Of a stretch of 64,000 nt of DNA, positions 51,440 to 60,823 are shown one piece after another. Origin of the DNA: Streptomyces sp. HB132 (GTDB lineage: Bacteria; Actinomycetota; Actinomycetes; Streptomycetales; Streptomycetaceae); assembly GCF_016909575.1 (NCBI RefSeq), contig NZ_JAFBGA010000010.1, positions 124,001 to 188,000 on the forward strand, read 5' to 3'. Under the pieces are notes generated by a model, which saw nothing but the letters and a program-made list of their open reading frames with translations, searched no databases and was not told the DNA's origin. The position numbers and the translations under genes were made by a program. How positions within the stretch are numbered: position 1 is the stretch's first letter; the number at the start of each line of letters is the position of its first letter.

Positions 51440-51988
51440 ATGCCACGTCCGCCTTCCGCGATGCGCCGTCAGATCCTCGACGCCGCACTGCGCCTCTTCG
51501 CCGAGCACGGCTTCAAGGGGACCTCGCTGCACGACATCGCAGTCGAGGCCCACTGCTCCAAAGCCTCCCTGCTGTACCACTTCGCCGGTAAGGACGCGAT
51601 CCTCGCCGAACTGCTGACTCCACCGGCGGAGAGCCTCACCGCCATGAACGAGGAACTGGAGGCTCTGAACGGCGATCAGGCCGTCGAGCCGGCGGTGACC
51701 GGCTTCGTCGGCCTGGCGATGCGCTTCCACCTGGAGGTGAAGATCATCTTCGCCGAACTGCCCGACATGCTCGGTCATCCGGCACTCGCCGTCATCCCCC
51801 GGGCGATCGACCGGCTCGCGGATGCGCTGGCCGGACGTTCGCAGGAACCACGGGCCCGGATCATGGCGCAGATGGTGATCGGCGGCGTGGCTGTCACGGT
51901 CGCCGGAGACGTGGACGTCGACCCCGGCACGATGCGTACCGAAATGGTCCAGGGAGCACTGAGAACCCTCGGCCGTCCGACCGGCTGA
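51440..51988 (+). CDS. TetR family transcriptional regulator
   Basis: A 182-aa one-component repressor. The HTH is at about residues 8-55 (RRQILDAALRLFAEHGFKGTS, LHDIAVEAHCSKASLLYHFAGKDAIL). The ligand domain is helical and shorter than average. ATG 51440 lies directly behind the two operators. The MMPL gene follows by 40 bp, the usual arrangement of a drug- or lipid-responsive efflux repressor with its pump. Confidence 0.92.
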   Translation: MPRPPSAMRRQILDAALRLFAEHGFKGTSLHDIAVEAHCSKASLLYHFAGKDAILAELLTPPAESLTAMNEELEALNGDQAVEPAVTGFVGLAMRFHLEVKIIFAELPDMLGHPALAVIPRAIDRLADALAGRSQEPRARIMAQMVIGGVAVTVAGDVDVDPGTMRTEMVQGALRTLGRPTG

Positions 51989-52028
51989 CGGAAGTCGCCC
52001 GGTCCGAAGAGAAAGACGCCTCTTTCGC

Positions 52029-54200
52029 ATGGCAATCCTGCTGTACCGGCTAGGCCGGCTGTCCTTCCGCCGCCGAGGCCGCGTCCTCGCCCTCTGGCTC
52101 CTGCTGCTCGCACTGCTCGGAGGGGGCGCCGCAGCCTTCAGCGGCCCCACCACCAGCAAGTTCTCGATCCCTGGAACCGAGTCCCAGAAAGCCCTGGACT
52201 CGCTCGCACGGGAGTTCCCGCAGGCGAGTGGCGCGACGGGGACCATAGTCGTGGCCGCGCCCGAGGGCGGGAAACTCACACCCTCGTCCGTGGCCCCGGT
52301 GACCGCCGAGGCCGGGAAGGTTCCCGGCGTCCTCGCGGCCATGGACCCCTTCGTGTCCAAGGCCGTGTCGCCGGACGGCCGCTACGCCCTGATCCAGGTG
52401 CAGTTCAAGTCCGGTGTGGACGGCATCACGGACGCGCAGCGGGAGGCGTTCTCGGAGGCGGGCGCCTCCGTACCCGACCTGCGCGTCGAACACGGCGGCG
52501 AGATCATGCGGGGCGTGCCGGAGGTCGGCTCGACCGAGATCCTCGGTGTCGCGGTCGCCGCCCTCGTCCTGGTCCTCACCTTCGGTTCCCTGGTGGCGGC
52601 GGGCATGACGCTGCTGAACGCCCTGGTCGGCGTGGGCGCCGGCATGGCCGGGCTGTTCGCCCTCAGCAGCACCGTCGAGCTGACCAGCACCGCACCCATC
52701 CTCGCGCTCATGCTGGGACTGGCCGTCGGCATCGACTACGCCCTCTTCATCACCTCCCGTTACCGCCACTATCTCTCGGAAGGCATGGACGGGGAGGAAG
52801 CGGTCGGCCGGGCGGCCGGAACAGCCGGTTCGGCCGTAGTCTTCGCGGGCGCCACCGTCGTCATCGCGCTGGCAGGGCTCGCCGTCGCCGGCGTCCCCTT
52901 CCTCACGGTCATGGGCCTGGCCGCCGCGGCCACGGTCGCCCTCGCGGTGCTGGTGTCCCTCACACTCCTGCCGGCCGCCCTCGGGTTCGCGGGCAACCGC
53001 GTCCTGCCCCGGAAGCAGCGGACCAAGGACCGGGCCCCCGCTGCCGCCCCCGCGGAGTCCGAGGCGGGATTCGGCTTCCGATGGGGCCGGATCGTGGCAC
53101 GTCTGCGCGTCCCCCTCCTCATTCTCGGGGTGGTCGGCCTCGGCGCCCTGGCCCTGCCGGTGCAGGACATGCGTCTGGCACTGCCCGACGCGAGCACCGA
53201 GGCGGTCGGGTCACCCAACCGCGAGGCCTACGACCTGACCACCGAGGGGTTCGGCGAGGGCTTCAACGGCCGTCTGGTCGCCGTCGTGTCCGGTGACACC
53301 GCGCAGGCGACCGGTGCGGCGGCCAAGGAGACGGCCGCGCTCATCATGGACACCGACGGAGTGCTGGCCGTCGCTCCCCCGCAGCTGAACGAGAAGGGCA
53401 CCACCGCCCTCCTGGCGGTGATCCCCGAGACGGGGCCGACCGCAGCGGCGACCGAGGACACCGTCAACGAGATCCGCGACCGGGTGACAGGGGTCGAGGG
53501 CGCCGACATCTCCCTGACCGGTGCCACCGCCGTCGGCATCGACGTCTCCGAGAAGCTCGCCGGCGCGCTGCCGGTCTACCTCCTGCTGGTGGTCGGGCTG
53601 TCCGTCCTGCTGCTGATGCTCGTCTTCCGGTCGATCCTGGTGCCGCTCAAGGCTGCGCTGGGCTTCCTGCTGACCATCGGCGCCACCTTCGGGATCACCG
53701 TCGCCATCTTCCAGGAGGGCCACCTGGCGGATCTGGTCGGCCTCGACACCCCCGGGCCGCTGGTCAGCTTCCTGCCCATCCTCCTGATCGGCATCCTCTT
53801 CGGGCTGGCCATGGACTACGAGGTCTTCCTCGTCTCGCGGATGCGGGAGGACTTCGTCCACGGCGCCGACGCCCGTGAGTCCGTCGTCAGCGGGGTCGGC
53901 CACAACGGGCGCGTGGTCACGGCCGCGGCGGTGATCATGACCGCCGTCTTCGGCGGATTCGTGTTCATGCCCGACCCGATCATCAAGTCCATCGGATTCG
54001 CCCTGGCGATCGGCGTGCTCGTCGACGCCTTCGTCGTCCGCATGGCCCTCGTCCCGGCCGTCATGCACCTTCTTGGACGCGCGGCCTGGTGGCTGCCGCG
54101 ACCGGTCGACCGGATCCTGCCCGACCTCGACATCGAGGGCGAGCGGCTGCAGCGGGAGATCCCGGTGCAGCGGGATCCGGCGGAGCTCGTGAAGACGTGA
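52029..54200 (+). CDS. MMPL family RND-type transporter
   Basis: A 723-aa membrane transporter with 12 predicted TM helices in two repeats. The proton-relay signatures are VGIDYALFITSRYRHYL in the first half and AMDYEVFLVSRMREDF in the second. Large extracytoplasmic loops follow TM1 and TM7 (SIPGTESQKALDSLAREFP; AVGSPNREAYDLTTEGFG). Members export lipids, siderophores or drugs. Likely induced through the upstream TetR. A double hairpin ends the unit. Confidence 0.93.
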   Translation: MAILLYRLGRLSFRRRGRVLALWLLLLALLGGGAAAFSGPTTSKFSIPGTESQKALDSLAREFPQASGATGTIVVAAPEGGKLTPSSVAPVTAEAGKVPGVLAAMDPFVSKAVSPDGRYALIQVQFKSGVDGITDAQREAFSEAGASVPDLRVEHGGEIMRGVPEVGSTEILGVAVAALVLVLTFGSLVAAGMTLLNALVGVGAGMAGLFALSSTVELTSTAPILALMLGLAVGIDYALFITSRYRHYLSEGMDGEEAVGRAAGTAGSAVVFAGATVVIALAGLAVAGVPFLTVMGLAAAATVALAVLVSLTLLPAALGFAGNRVLPRKQRTKDRAPAAAPAESEAGFGFRWGRIVARLRVPLLILGVVGLGALALPVQDMRLALPDASTEAVGSPNREAYDLTTEGFGEGFNGRLVAVVSGDTAQATGAAAKETAALIMDTDGVLAVAPPQLNEKGTTALLAVIPETGPTAAATEDTVNEIRDRVTGVEGADISLTGATAVGIDVSEKLAGALPVYLLLVVGLSVLLLMLVFRSILVPLKAALGFLLTIGATFGITVAIFQEGHLADLVGLDTPGPLVSFLPILLIGILFGLAMDYEVFLVSRMREDFVHGADARESVVSGVGHNGRVVTAAAVIMTAVFGGFVFMPDPIIKSIGFALAIGVLVDAFVVRMALVPAVMHLLGRAAWWLPRPVDRILPDLDIEGERLQREIPVQRDPAELVKT

Positions 54201-54205
54201 GTACG

Positions 54206-54238
54206 CCGGTGCCGCGGGCTCGGGGCCCGCGGCACCGG
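54206..54238 (+). terminator. Terminator hairpin 1 after the MMPL gene
   Basis: Perfect 14-bp inverted repeat CCGGTGCCGCGGGC / GCCCGCGGCACCGG with a 5-nt loop, 5 bp past the stop. Confidence 0.8.
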
Positions 54239-54264
54239 CGGCGCGGGGCCGACCCGCCCGGAAC

Positions 54265-54293
54265 GCCCGTCAGGAGCGCTTCTCCTGACGGGC
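54265..54293. terminator. Terminator hairpin 2, bidirectional
   Basis: Perfect 12-bp inverted repeat GCCCGTCAGGAG / CTCCTGACGGGC with a 5-nt loop between the convergent MMPL and msrB genes. It probably serves the msrB side too. Confidence 0.75.
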
Positions 54294-54339
54294 GGCCGTC
54301 CGCGGGGGGCCGGGCCCGGCCGACGTCCCGACCGGGTAC

Positions 54340-54747
54340 TCAGCTCTCGTCCGGCGCCAGCGTCAGCGAGATCGAGTTGATGCAGTAACGCTGGTCCGTG
54401 GGCGTGGGATAGCCCTCGCCCTCGAAGACATGCCCCAGGTGCGAGCCGCAGCGCGCGCAGCGCACCTCGGTGCGGGTCATGCCGAGGCTGTTGTCCACGA
54501 TCAGCTCGACCGCGTCGGTGTCCTTCGGGTCGTAGAAGGACGGCCAGCCGCAGTGCGACTCGAATTTGGTGTCGGAGCGGAACAGCTCCGCACCGCAGGC
54601 ACGGCATGAGTAGACGCCCGCCGTCCTGGTGTCGGTGTACTCACCCACGAAGGCGGGCTCGGTGCCGGCCTTGCGCAGCACCGCGTACTCGGCGGGCGAC
54701 AGTTCCGCCCGCCACTGCTCGTCAGGCTTCTCGACGTCGTACGACAC
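54340..54747 (-). CDS. msrB: Peptide-methionine (R)-S-oxide reductase
   Basis: A 135-aa repair enzyme reducing methionine-R-sulfoxide. Zinc is held by Cys48/Cys51 (CRAC) and Cys97/Cys100 (CARC); the catalytic Cys122 is in QRYCINSISL, with Cys66 (SHCGWPSF) a possible partner. The GTG start has GAGGGAG upstream and lies 10 bp after the murC stop, so the two are co-transcribed, an unusual pairing of wall synthesis and oxidative repair. Confidence 0.95.
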   Translation of the reverse strand: MSYDVEKPDEQWRAELSPAEYAVLRKAGTEPAFVGEYTDTRTAGVYSCRACGAELFRSDTKFESHCGWPSFYDPKDTDAVELIVDNSLGMTRTEVRCARCGSHLGHVFEGEGYPTPTDQRYCINSISLTLAPDES

Positions 54748-54757
54748 GGTGGCTCCC

Positions 54758-56152
54758 TCAGCTCGACAGGTGGTCCAGGATCTGCGGGCCGAGGTCGGTG
54801 ACGTCGCCCGCTCCCATGGTGAGAACCAGATCGCCGGGCTTCGCCATTCCCGCGACGGCAGCGGGGATGTCCGCCTTGTCGTGGACGGCCGTCACATCGG
54901 CGCCGGCGGTCTTCGCGGCGTCGATGATCAGTGCGCTCGTGACGCCCGGGACCGGGTCCTCCCTGGCCGGGTAGATGTCCAGGACCAGCGAGGCGTCGGC
55001 GAGGGCGAGTGCCTGGCCCATCTCCGTGCCGAGCTCCTGGGTGCGGGAGAAGAGGTGGGGCTGGAAGACCACCAGGAGGCGGGCACCGGTCGCCGCTCCG
55101 CGCATGGCCTCCAGGTCGGCGGTCATCTCCGTGGGGTGGTGCGCGTACGAGTCGATGACCTGGACGCCGGCCGCCTCGCCCTTGAGCTGGAGGCGGCGCT
55201 TGACCCCGGTGTACTTGCCGAGGGCGGAGGCCAGGTTGTGCGCCGGGATACCGAGGGCGACACCGGCCGCGAGCGCGGCGACCGCGTTGTGCGCGTAGTG
55301 GCGGCCGGGTACGGAGACCGTGAAGGTGAGGTACTTCCCGTTGAGGACGACCGTGACCTCGCTGGTCAGCCCGCGCGGGGTGACCTTGTGGACGCGGACG
55401 TCCGCACCCTCGGACTCGCCGTAGGTGACGACGGTGAGGGAGGACAGTTCACGGACCCGGCGGGTCAGCTCCACGGCCCCGGACTGGTCGGCGGCGATGA
55501 CCAGGGTGCCGCCGGGGACGACCTTGCCGACGAAGGTCTCGAAGGACTCGTAGATCTCGTCCATCGACGCGTAGTTCGCGTGGTGGTCCAGCTCGACGTT
55601 GAGGACGATCGCGACCTCGGGGGCGTACTTCTGGAAGCTCCGGTCGCTCTCGTCGGCCTCGGCGACGAAGACGTCACCGTCGCCGTGCGTGGCGTTGGTG
55701 CCGGGGCCCTCCAGGTCGCCGCCGATGGCGTACGAGGGGTCGAGCGCCAGCTCGGACAGGGCGACGGCGAGCATCGACGTGGTGGTGGTCTTGCCGTGCG
55801 TGCCGGCGACCGCGATGGCCCGCAGGCCCTCCATCAGGGAGGCGAGCGCGTCGGAGCGGTGCACGACGGGGATGTCCAGCTCGGCGGCGCGGACCAGCTC
55901 CGGGTTGTCGGCGCGGATGGCGCTGGAGACGACCACCGAGGTCGCGTCGTCGGCCAGGTGTCCGGCGGCATGTCCGATGTGGACGGTGGCTCCCAGCGCG
56001 CGCAGGGCCTCCGCGGTGGCGGACTCCTTGGCGTCGCTGCCCGCCACCTTGGCGCCGCGCTGGGCGAGGATCTTCGCGATGCCCGACATTCCGGCGCCGC
56101 CGATGCCGATGAAGTGCGGCCGTTCCAGGGCGGCAGGAATACCGGGTGCCAT
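54758..56152 (-). CDS. murC: UDP-N-acetylmuramate--L-alanine ligase
   Basis: A 464-aa cytoplasmic Mur ligase adding the first L-Ala of the peptidoglycan stem. The N-terminal Rossmann domain is HFIGIGGAGMSGIAKIL, the ATP site VAGTHGKTTTTSML near residue 115, then EADESDRSF, and the C-terminal domain ends with IDAAKTAGADVT and LTMGAGDVTDL. ATG 56152 has GGGAGAGAG upstream; a longer frame from 56194 lacks this. The gene is separate from the usual dcw cluster. Confidence 0.95.
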   Translation of the reverse strand: MAPGIPAALERPHFIGIGGAGMSGIAKILAQRGAKVAGSDAKESATAEALRALGATVHIGHAAGHLADDATSVVVSSAIRADNPELVRAAELDIPVVHRSDALASLMEGLRAIAVAGTHGKTTTTSMLAVALSELALDPSYAIGGDLEGPGTNATHGDGDVFVAEADESDRSFQKYAPEVAIVLNVELDHHANYASMDEIYESFETFVGKVVPGGTLVIAADQSGAVELTRRVRELSSLTVVTYGESEGADVRVHKVTPRGLTSEVTVVLNGKYLTFTVSVPGRHYAHNAVAALAAGVALGIPAHNLASALGKYTGVKRRLQLKGEAAGVQVIDSYAHHPTEMTADLEAMRGAATGARLLVVFQPHLFSRTQELGTEMGQALALADASLVLDIYPAREDPVPGVTSALIIDAAKTAGADVTAVHDKADIPAAVAGMAKPGDLVLTMGAGDVTDLGPQILDHLSS

Positions 56153-56197
56153 ACGTCTCTCTCCCGAGCTGTGAGGTGGTTCTGGTTCCGCCACAGC

Positions 56198-56668
56198 CTA
56201 TTCGCTGTGCGCGAAGAGCTTGAGCACCGGTACGCCGACCTTGTGACGGGCCCGGGAGGCCCAGTCGCGGTGGAAGAACTCCTCGACGTAGTGCGGCGCG
56301 GTCAGCACGATGACCTCGTCGGCCCCGGAGTCGTCGACCACGGTCTTCAGCTTGTCCAGGGGATGGTCCTCGACCACCTGGCCGACGGCCTCTGAGCCGG
56401 CCTCGCGCAGCTCCCGGAGCGAGTACTCGAGCGCCATCTCGGCGGGCTCACGGGCTTCCTTGCCCTCCGGCCGGTCACCCTCGCGGACGGCTTCCCTGAG
56501 CTCACCGATCGCGACGTCGTCGATCGCGCGCAGCAGTACGTCGGCCTGGTCACTGCGGGGCTGCATCAGTACGACGAACGAGATCCGCTCCTCACCGTGA
56601 AGGGTGGTGACGAAGTCCACGTCCTCGGGGGTGAGGGGCTTCTCGATCATCAAAACGCTTGTGAACAC
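56198..56668 (-). CDS. Usp-like protein of unknown function
   Basis: A 156-aa soluble alpha/beta protein. Strand/helix order (ERISFVVLMQPRSDQADVLLRAIDD, then ADEVIVLTAPHYVEEFFHRDWASRA and VPVLKLFAHSE) resembles universal-stress-type folds, but no ATP-binding G-2x-G-9x-G motif is seen. GTG 56668 has GGAAGGG 9 bp upstream; ATG 56650 is an alternative. Homologues in streptomycetes lie next to murC and are sometimes mislabelled as indole-glycerol-phosphate synthase, which the sequence does not support. Confidence 0.7.
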   Translation of the reverse strand: MFTSVLMIEKPLTPEDVDFVTTLHGEERISFVVLMQPRSDQADVLLRAIDDVAIGELREAVREGDRPEGKEAREPAEMALEYSLRELREAGSEAVGQVVEDHPLDKLKTVVDDSGADEVIVLTAPHYVEEFFHRDWASRARHKVGVPVLKLFAHSE

Positions 56669-56809
56669 GGCAGGCGCCCTTCCGCTTCATCTCGTCGGCC
56701 GTGGGGACGGCCGTTGTTGCTGAAACCATCCTTCCCCGCAATTGCACGGGGGTAGCAGGACTAAGTGTGCCCACCCGAGGCCAACCGGAACGGGTAATTC
56801 CGCTAAGTG

Positions 56810-57580
56810 TCAGATCTTCCCGTACCGGGTGAAGAGGAATCCGGTCTCCTCCAGGAGCGAGACGAGAGCGAAACGTTCCGGTACCGGGACGGCGGGCCCG
56901 CCCGCGATGCGCTGTGCGCCTCCGGCGGTGAGCAGCGGGGACAGGGTCAGGCAGAGCTCGTCCAGCACGCCGGCCGCCACGAACTGGCCGAGCAGGCGCG
57001 GCCCGCCCTCGGTGAGGAGCCGGGTGAGGCCCCGGGCGGCCAGTTCCCCCACCGCGCGCGCCGGGTCGACGCCGGCGCCGTCGCCGGCCACCAGCACCTC
57101 CGCTCCCGCCTCCCGCGCGGCCCGGACCCGGTCCGGGGGCGCCGCGGCTCCGGTGAGCACGAGCGTCGGGACCAGCGGCGAGACGAAGAGCGGGAGGGAG
57201 AAGTCCAGGTCCAGGCTCGCGCTGACCACCGCGATGGCCGGGGCGGGTCCCTGCCCGGCGGCCTCACGCCGGGCGGCGAAGGCCTCGCGGGCCCGCGCGG
57301 GCCGGTAGCCCTCCTGGCGGACCGTCTCGGCCCCGACGACGACCGCGTCGGCCAGGCCTCGCAGGGTTCCGAAGATCCGCATGTCGGCGGGGCACGAGAT
57401 GCCCTGGGAGCGGCCGTCGTGCTGTGCGGCGCCGTCCAGGGTGGAGACCATGTTGGCGCGGAGCCAGGGGAGGCCGCCGTCGGGATACGCGTAGGCGTCC
57501 GCCAGCTCGTCGAGCGTCCACTCGCGGTCGGCGGCAGCGGCCGGGGTTGTCAGGTCCGTCACAGGGAGCAGGCGTCGCAT
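56810..57580 (-). CDS. Pyrimidine reductase family protein (RibD C-terminal-like)
   Basis: A 256-aa dihydrofolate-reductase-fold protein of the RibD_C type: GLPWLRANMVSTLDGAAQHDGRSQGIS (substrate/NADPH entry), FGTLRGLADAVVVGAETVRQEGYRP and LLTEGGPRLLGQFVAAGVLDELCLTLSPLL. No deaminase domain, so it is a stand-alone reductase, possibly for riboflavin or a deazaflavin-type pathway. ATG 57580 is used. It is divergent from zapE with 37 bp between starts. Confidence 0.88.
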   Translation of the reverse strand: MRRLLPVTDLTTPAAAADREWTLDELADAYAYPDGGLPWLRANMVSTLDGAAQHDGRSQGISCPADMRIFGTLRGLADAVVVGAETVRQEGYRPARAREAFAARREAAGQGPAPAIAVVSASLDLDFSLPLFVSPLVPTLVLTGAAAPPDRVRAAREAGAEVLVAGDGAGVDPARAVGELAARGLTRLLTEGGPRLLGQFVAAGVLDELCLTLSPLLTAGGAQRIAGGPAVPVPERFALVSLLEETGFLFTRYGKI

Positions 57581-57617
57581 GCGCAGCAGTCTGGCACGGC
57601 CCTTAAGGTGGAGAGTT

Positions 57618-58712
57618 GTGTCGTCCTCCACAGCCGTGCCGGGGCATAGCCCCATAGCCGAAACGGCCCCGCAGTCACTGTGCGCCCTCGAGCCGCGCGT
57701 CCCCGCCGACCGTCTGGTCGCCGAGATGGTCCCGCCGCCCCGCTTCGACTCGGTGCGCTTCGATACGTACGTCCCCGACCCGAACCAGCCGAGTCAGACC
57801 GAGGCGGTCCACGTCCTCAGCTCCTTCGCGGCCGGGCTCGGCGGGGCGCACGCGGTGGGAGGCGGCAGGCGCAGGTGGTTCGGCAGGAAGCCCGCCGCGG
57901 CGCCCGCCGGGCCCCGCGGCGTGTATCTCGACGGCGGTTACGGCGTCGGCAAGACCCATCTGCTGGCCTCGCTCTGGCACGCGACCCCCGCGGACCGCTC
58001 GCTCAAGGCCTTCGGCACCTTCGTCGAGCTGACGAACCTGGTCGGCGCGCTGGGCTTCCAGCAGACCGTGCGGACCCTGAGCGGGCACCGGCTGCTCTGC
58101 ATCGATGAATTCGAGCTGGACGACCCGGGCGACACCGTCCTGGTGTCGTCGCTGCTCAGCAGGCTCGTCGAAGCGGGGGTCGCGCTGGCCGCCACGTCGA
58201 ACACGCTCCCCGGCAAGCTCGGTGAGGGCCGATTCGCGGCAGTCGACTTCCTCCGCGAGATCCAGGGACTTTCCTCGCACTTCCGGCCGCTGCGGATCGA
58301 CGGCGAGGACTACCGCCACCGGGGACTGCCCGAGGCACCGCCGCCGTACTCCGACGACCAGGTCACCAGGGCGGCGTACGCGACTCCCGGAGCCGCGCTC
58401 GACGACTTCCCGGCGCTGCTCGACCATCTCGCCCGGGTCCATCCGAGCCGGTACGGCGCACTGACGGACGGGCTCACGGCGGTCTGCCTCACCGACGTGC
58501 AGCCGGTGCCCGACCAGTCGACGGCGCTGCGACTGGTGGTGCTGGCGGACCGGTTGTACGACCGTGAGGTCCCGGTGCTCGCCTCCGGCCTGCCCTTCGA
58601 CCGGCTGTTCAGTGACGAGATGCTGAACGGCGGGTACCGGAAGAAGTACTTCCGGGCCATCTCGCGGCTGACGGCGCTGGCGCGTGACGCAAAGGGACTG
58701 GTGGCGCAGTAG
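57618..58712 (+). CDS. zapE: Cell division protein ZapE (AFG1-like ATPase)
   Basis: A 364-aa AAA+-type ATPase. Walker A is YLDGGYGVGKTHLLASLWH, Walker B HRLLCIDEFELDDPGDT, and the region after it (LLSRLVEAGVALAATSNTLPGKL) is conserved in the AFG1/ZapE family. The GTG start at 57618 follows GGTGGAGAG. In Proteobacteria ZapE acts at the FtsZ ring; the streptomycete role is not established. Confidence 0.9.
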   Translation: MSSSTAVPGHSPIAETAPQSLCALEPRVPADRLVAEMVPPPRFDSVRFDTYVPDPNQPSQTEAVHVLSSFAAGLGGAHAVGGGRRRWFGRKPAAAPAGPRGVYLDGGYGVGKTHLLASLWHATPADRSLKAFGTFVELTNLVGALGFQQTVRTLSGHRLLCIDEFELDDPGDTVLVSSLLSRLVEAGVALAATSNTLPGKLGEGRFAAVDFLREIQGLSSHFRPLRIDGEDYRHRGLPEAPPPYSDDQVTRAAYATPGAALDDFPALLDHLARVHPSRYGALTDGLTAVCLTDVQPVPDQSTALRLVVLADRLYDREVPVLASGLPFDRLFSDEMLNGGYRKKYFRAISRLTALARDAKGLVAQ

Positions 58713-58795
58713 GTTCGGGGGTTGAAGGACGTGCGGGTGCCTCCGGGTGCCGCGTACGTCCGTATGACCGCGCACACCGTTTGAAGGGATCCATC

Positions 58796-59221
58796 ATGGC
58801 TACCACGCGTCAGGCGCACACGGTCTGGGAAGGCAACCTGCTCGAGGGCAGCGGCGTCGTCACCCTCGACTCCTCAGGAATCGGGGAGTACCCGGTCTCC
58901 TGGCCGTCCCGCGCGGAGAAGGCGAACGGCAAGACCAGCCCCGAGGAGCTCATCGCGGCAGCGCACTCCAGCTGCTTCTCGATGGCCCTCTCCAACGGCC
59001 TGGCCACGGGGGGCACCCCGCCCACCCGGCTGAACACCCAGGCAGAGGTCACCTTCCAGCCCGGCACCGGCATCACCGGCATCCACATCACGGTGGAGGG
59101 CGAGGTACCCGGTCTGGACGAGGCGGGCTTCGTGAAGGCCGCAGAGGACGCCAAGGCGAACTGCCCGGTCAGCCAGGCGCTCTCGGGCACCACCATCACG
59201 CTCACCGCGTCGCTGGCCTGA
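58796..59221 (+). CDS. OsmC/Ohr family peroxidase
   Basis: A 141-aa thiol peroxidase for organic hydroperoxides. The peroxidatic Cys lies in AAHSSCFSMALSNGL and the resolving Cys in DAKANCPVSQALSGT. Order and length fit the OsmC subgroup. ATG 58796 follows GAAGGG. It is monocistronic and followed by a GC hairpin. Confidence 0.92.
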   Translation: MATTRQAHTVWEGNLLEGSGVVTLDSSGIGEYPVSWPSRAEKANGKTSPEELIAAAHSSCFSMALSNGLATGGTPPTRLNTQAEVTFQPGTGITGIHITVEGEVPGLDEAGFVKAAEDAKANCPVSQALSGTTITLTASLA

Positions 59222-59229
59222 CACCTGCC

Positions 59230-59258
59230 GTCCCCGGGGCCTCTTCCGCCCCGGGGAC
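59230..59258 (+). terminator. Terminator hairpin after osmC-like gene
   Basis: Perfect 11-bp inverted repeat GTCCCCGGGGC / GCCCCGGGGAC with a 7-nt loop, 9 bp after the stop. Confidence 0.75.
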
Positions 59259-59365
59259 ACAGCGGGGACACAGGAGGCATCGTGGCTCGCATGGTTCCCG
59301 CGCGGCGCGTTGCGTGCTACACACATGCGGGTCACTTCACCTGTCCGCCAACAGGGAGTTGCCTC

Positions 59366-60727
59366 ATGTCATCCGCAACACGACGTCAGGTCCTGGCCGG
59401 GAGCGCCGCGACCGCGGCCTCCGTCGCTTTCGCCGGGGCCTTCACCGAACTCTTCTCGGGCACCGCAGAGGCCCGGGGCCACAGCGGCTACGGCCCCCTC
59501 GTGCCGGACCCGGACGGCCTGCTCGATCTGCCGAAAGGTTTCCGCTACCGGGTGCTCTCCCGGGAGGGCGACCCGCTCCGCTCCGGCGAGGGCCAGGTCC
59601 CCAGCAACCACGACGGCATGGCCGCCTTCGCCGGGCGGAACGGCCGGGTACACCTCGTGCGCAACCACGAGAACCGCGTCACCGGAAAGATCGGTGTGCC
59701 CACGGTCGAGGGCCTGACCTACGACCCCATGGGCAAGGGCGGGTGTACGTCACTCGAGATCGACGGTCGCGGCAACGTCCGCGGCGAGCGTGTCGCCATC
59801 GCGGGTACGGCCGTCAACTGCGCGGGTGGCCCCACCCCGTGGAACACGTGGCTGACCTGCGAGGAGACCGAGGACAAGGCCGGCACCAACGGCTACACGA
59901 AGGACCACGGCTTCATCTTCGAGGTGGACGGCGCCGACCCGCGCCGCACCGGGGCGGTCCCCCTGACCGCGATGGGCCGCTTCCAGCACGAGGCCATCGC
60001 GGTCGACCCGCGGAACGGCATCGTGTACGAGACCGAGGACGCGTTCGACAGGCCGTTCGGACTCTTCTACCGCTTCCTCCCCGAGAAGCCGCTCGGCGGG
60101 ACGGGCTCCCTGCGGGCCGGCGGCGCGCTCGAGGCCATGCGGGTCCCCGGCGTCCCCGACCTTTCCGCCATCCAGGAGACGGGTGCGAGCTTCGACCGGG
60201 TCGAGTGGGTCCCCGTCCCGGATCCTCAGGCGGCCGAGACGCCGATCCGGCTGCAGGACTTCGGACCCAAGGGCATCACGCACGCCCAGAAGCTGGAGGG
60301 CTGCTACTGGGGCGGTTCGTCGGTCTATTTCGTCTCCAGCTTCGCGCACAGCGCCGAGGGCTCGGCCGCAGACCACTTCGGCCAGGTGTGGCGTTACGAA
60401 CCGAAGCGGCGACGGCTCACCCTGGTGATCGTCTTCGGTCCGGACACCGACATCCAGTTGCCGGGTGAGTCCCCGGACAACATCTGCCTCGCCGCCGGGG
60501 GCGGTCTGATGGTCTGTGAGGACGGGGGCGGCGCGCAGCACGTACTCGGGGTGACGCGTCGCGGCGAGGTCTACGCGATGGCGCGCGGGCGACAGAACAT
60601 CGGGACGGCCGAGGAGCCGGAGTGGGGCGAGTTCGCCGGCGTCACCTTCTCACCGGACGGCGGGACGATGTTCGTGAACTGCTACACACCGGGGACGACG
60701 TTCGCGGTGACGGGCCCCTGGCGCTGA
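59366..60727 (+). CDS. Tat-exported DUF839 (PhoX-like) protein
   Basis: A 453-aa secreted beta-propeller phosphatase-like protein. ATG 59366 has GGGAG upstream and a twin-arginine signal (TRRQVLAGSAATAASVAFAG). The body shows QVPSNHDGMAAFAGRNGRVHLVRNHE, CAGGPTPWNTWLTCEET, RFQHEAIAVDP, YETEDAFDRPFGLFYRFLP and GESPDNICLAAGGGLMVCEDG, all features of PhoX-type DUF839 proteins. Some are Ca/Fe alkaline phosphatases; activity here is unproven. Confidence 0.9.
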   Translation: MSSATRRQVLAGSAATAASVAFAGAFTELFSGTAEARGHSGYGPLVPDPDGLLDLPKGFRYRVLSREGDPLRSGEGQVPSNHDGMAAFAGRNGRVHLVRNHENRVTGKIGVPTVEGLTYDPMGKGGCTSLEIDGRGNVRGERVAIAGTAVNCAGGPTPWNTWLTCEETEDKAGTNGYTKDHGFIFEVDGADPRRTGAVPLTAMGRFQHEAIAVDPRNGIVYETEDAFDRPFGLFYRFLPEKPLGGTGSLRAGGALEAMRVPGVPDLSAIQETGASFDRVEWVPVPDPQAAETPIRLQDFGPKGITHAQKLEGCYWGGSSVYFVSSFAHSAEGSAADHFGQVWRYEPKRRRLTLVIVFGPDTDIQLPGESPDNICLAAGGGLMVCEDGGGAQHVLGVTRRGEVYAMARGRQNIGTAEEPEWGEFAGVTFSPDGGTMFVNCYTPGTTFAVTGPWR

Positions 60728-60753
60728 CCGGGGCACGAGCAGGCGGGTGATAC

Positions 60754-60784
60754 GGCACTCCGGCCGCCGGGCGGCCGGAGTGCC
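60754..60784 (+). terminator. Terminator hairpin after the DUF839 gene
   Basis: Perfect 13-bp inverted repeat GGCACTCCGGCCG / CGGCCGGAGTGCC with a 5-nt loop, 26 bp after the stop. Confidence 0.75.
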
Positions 60785-60823
60785 GTGAGCATCATCTGAT
60801 TGATCATCAGCTAACGTCCTTCG

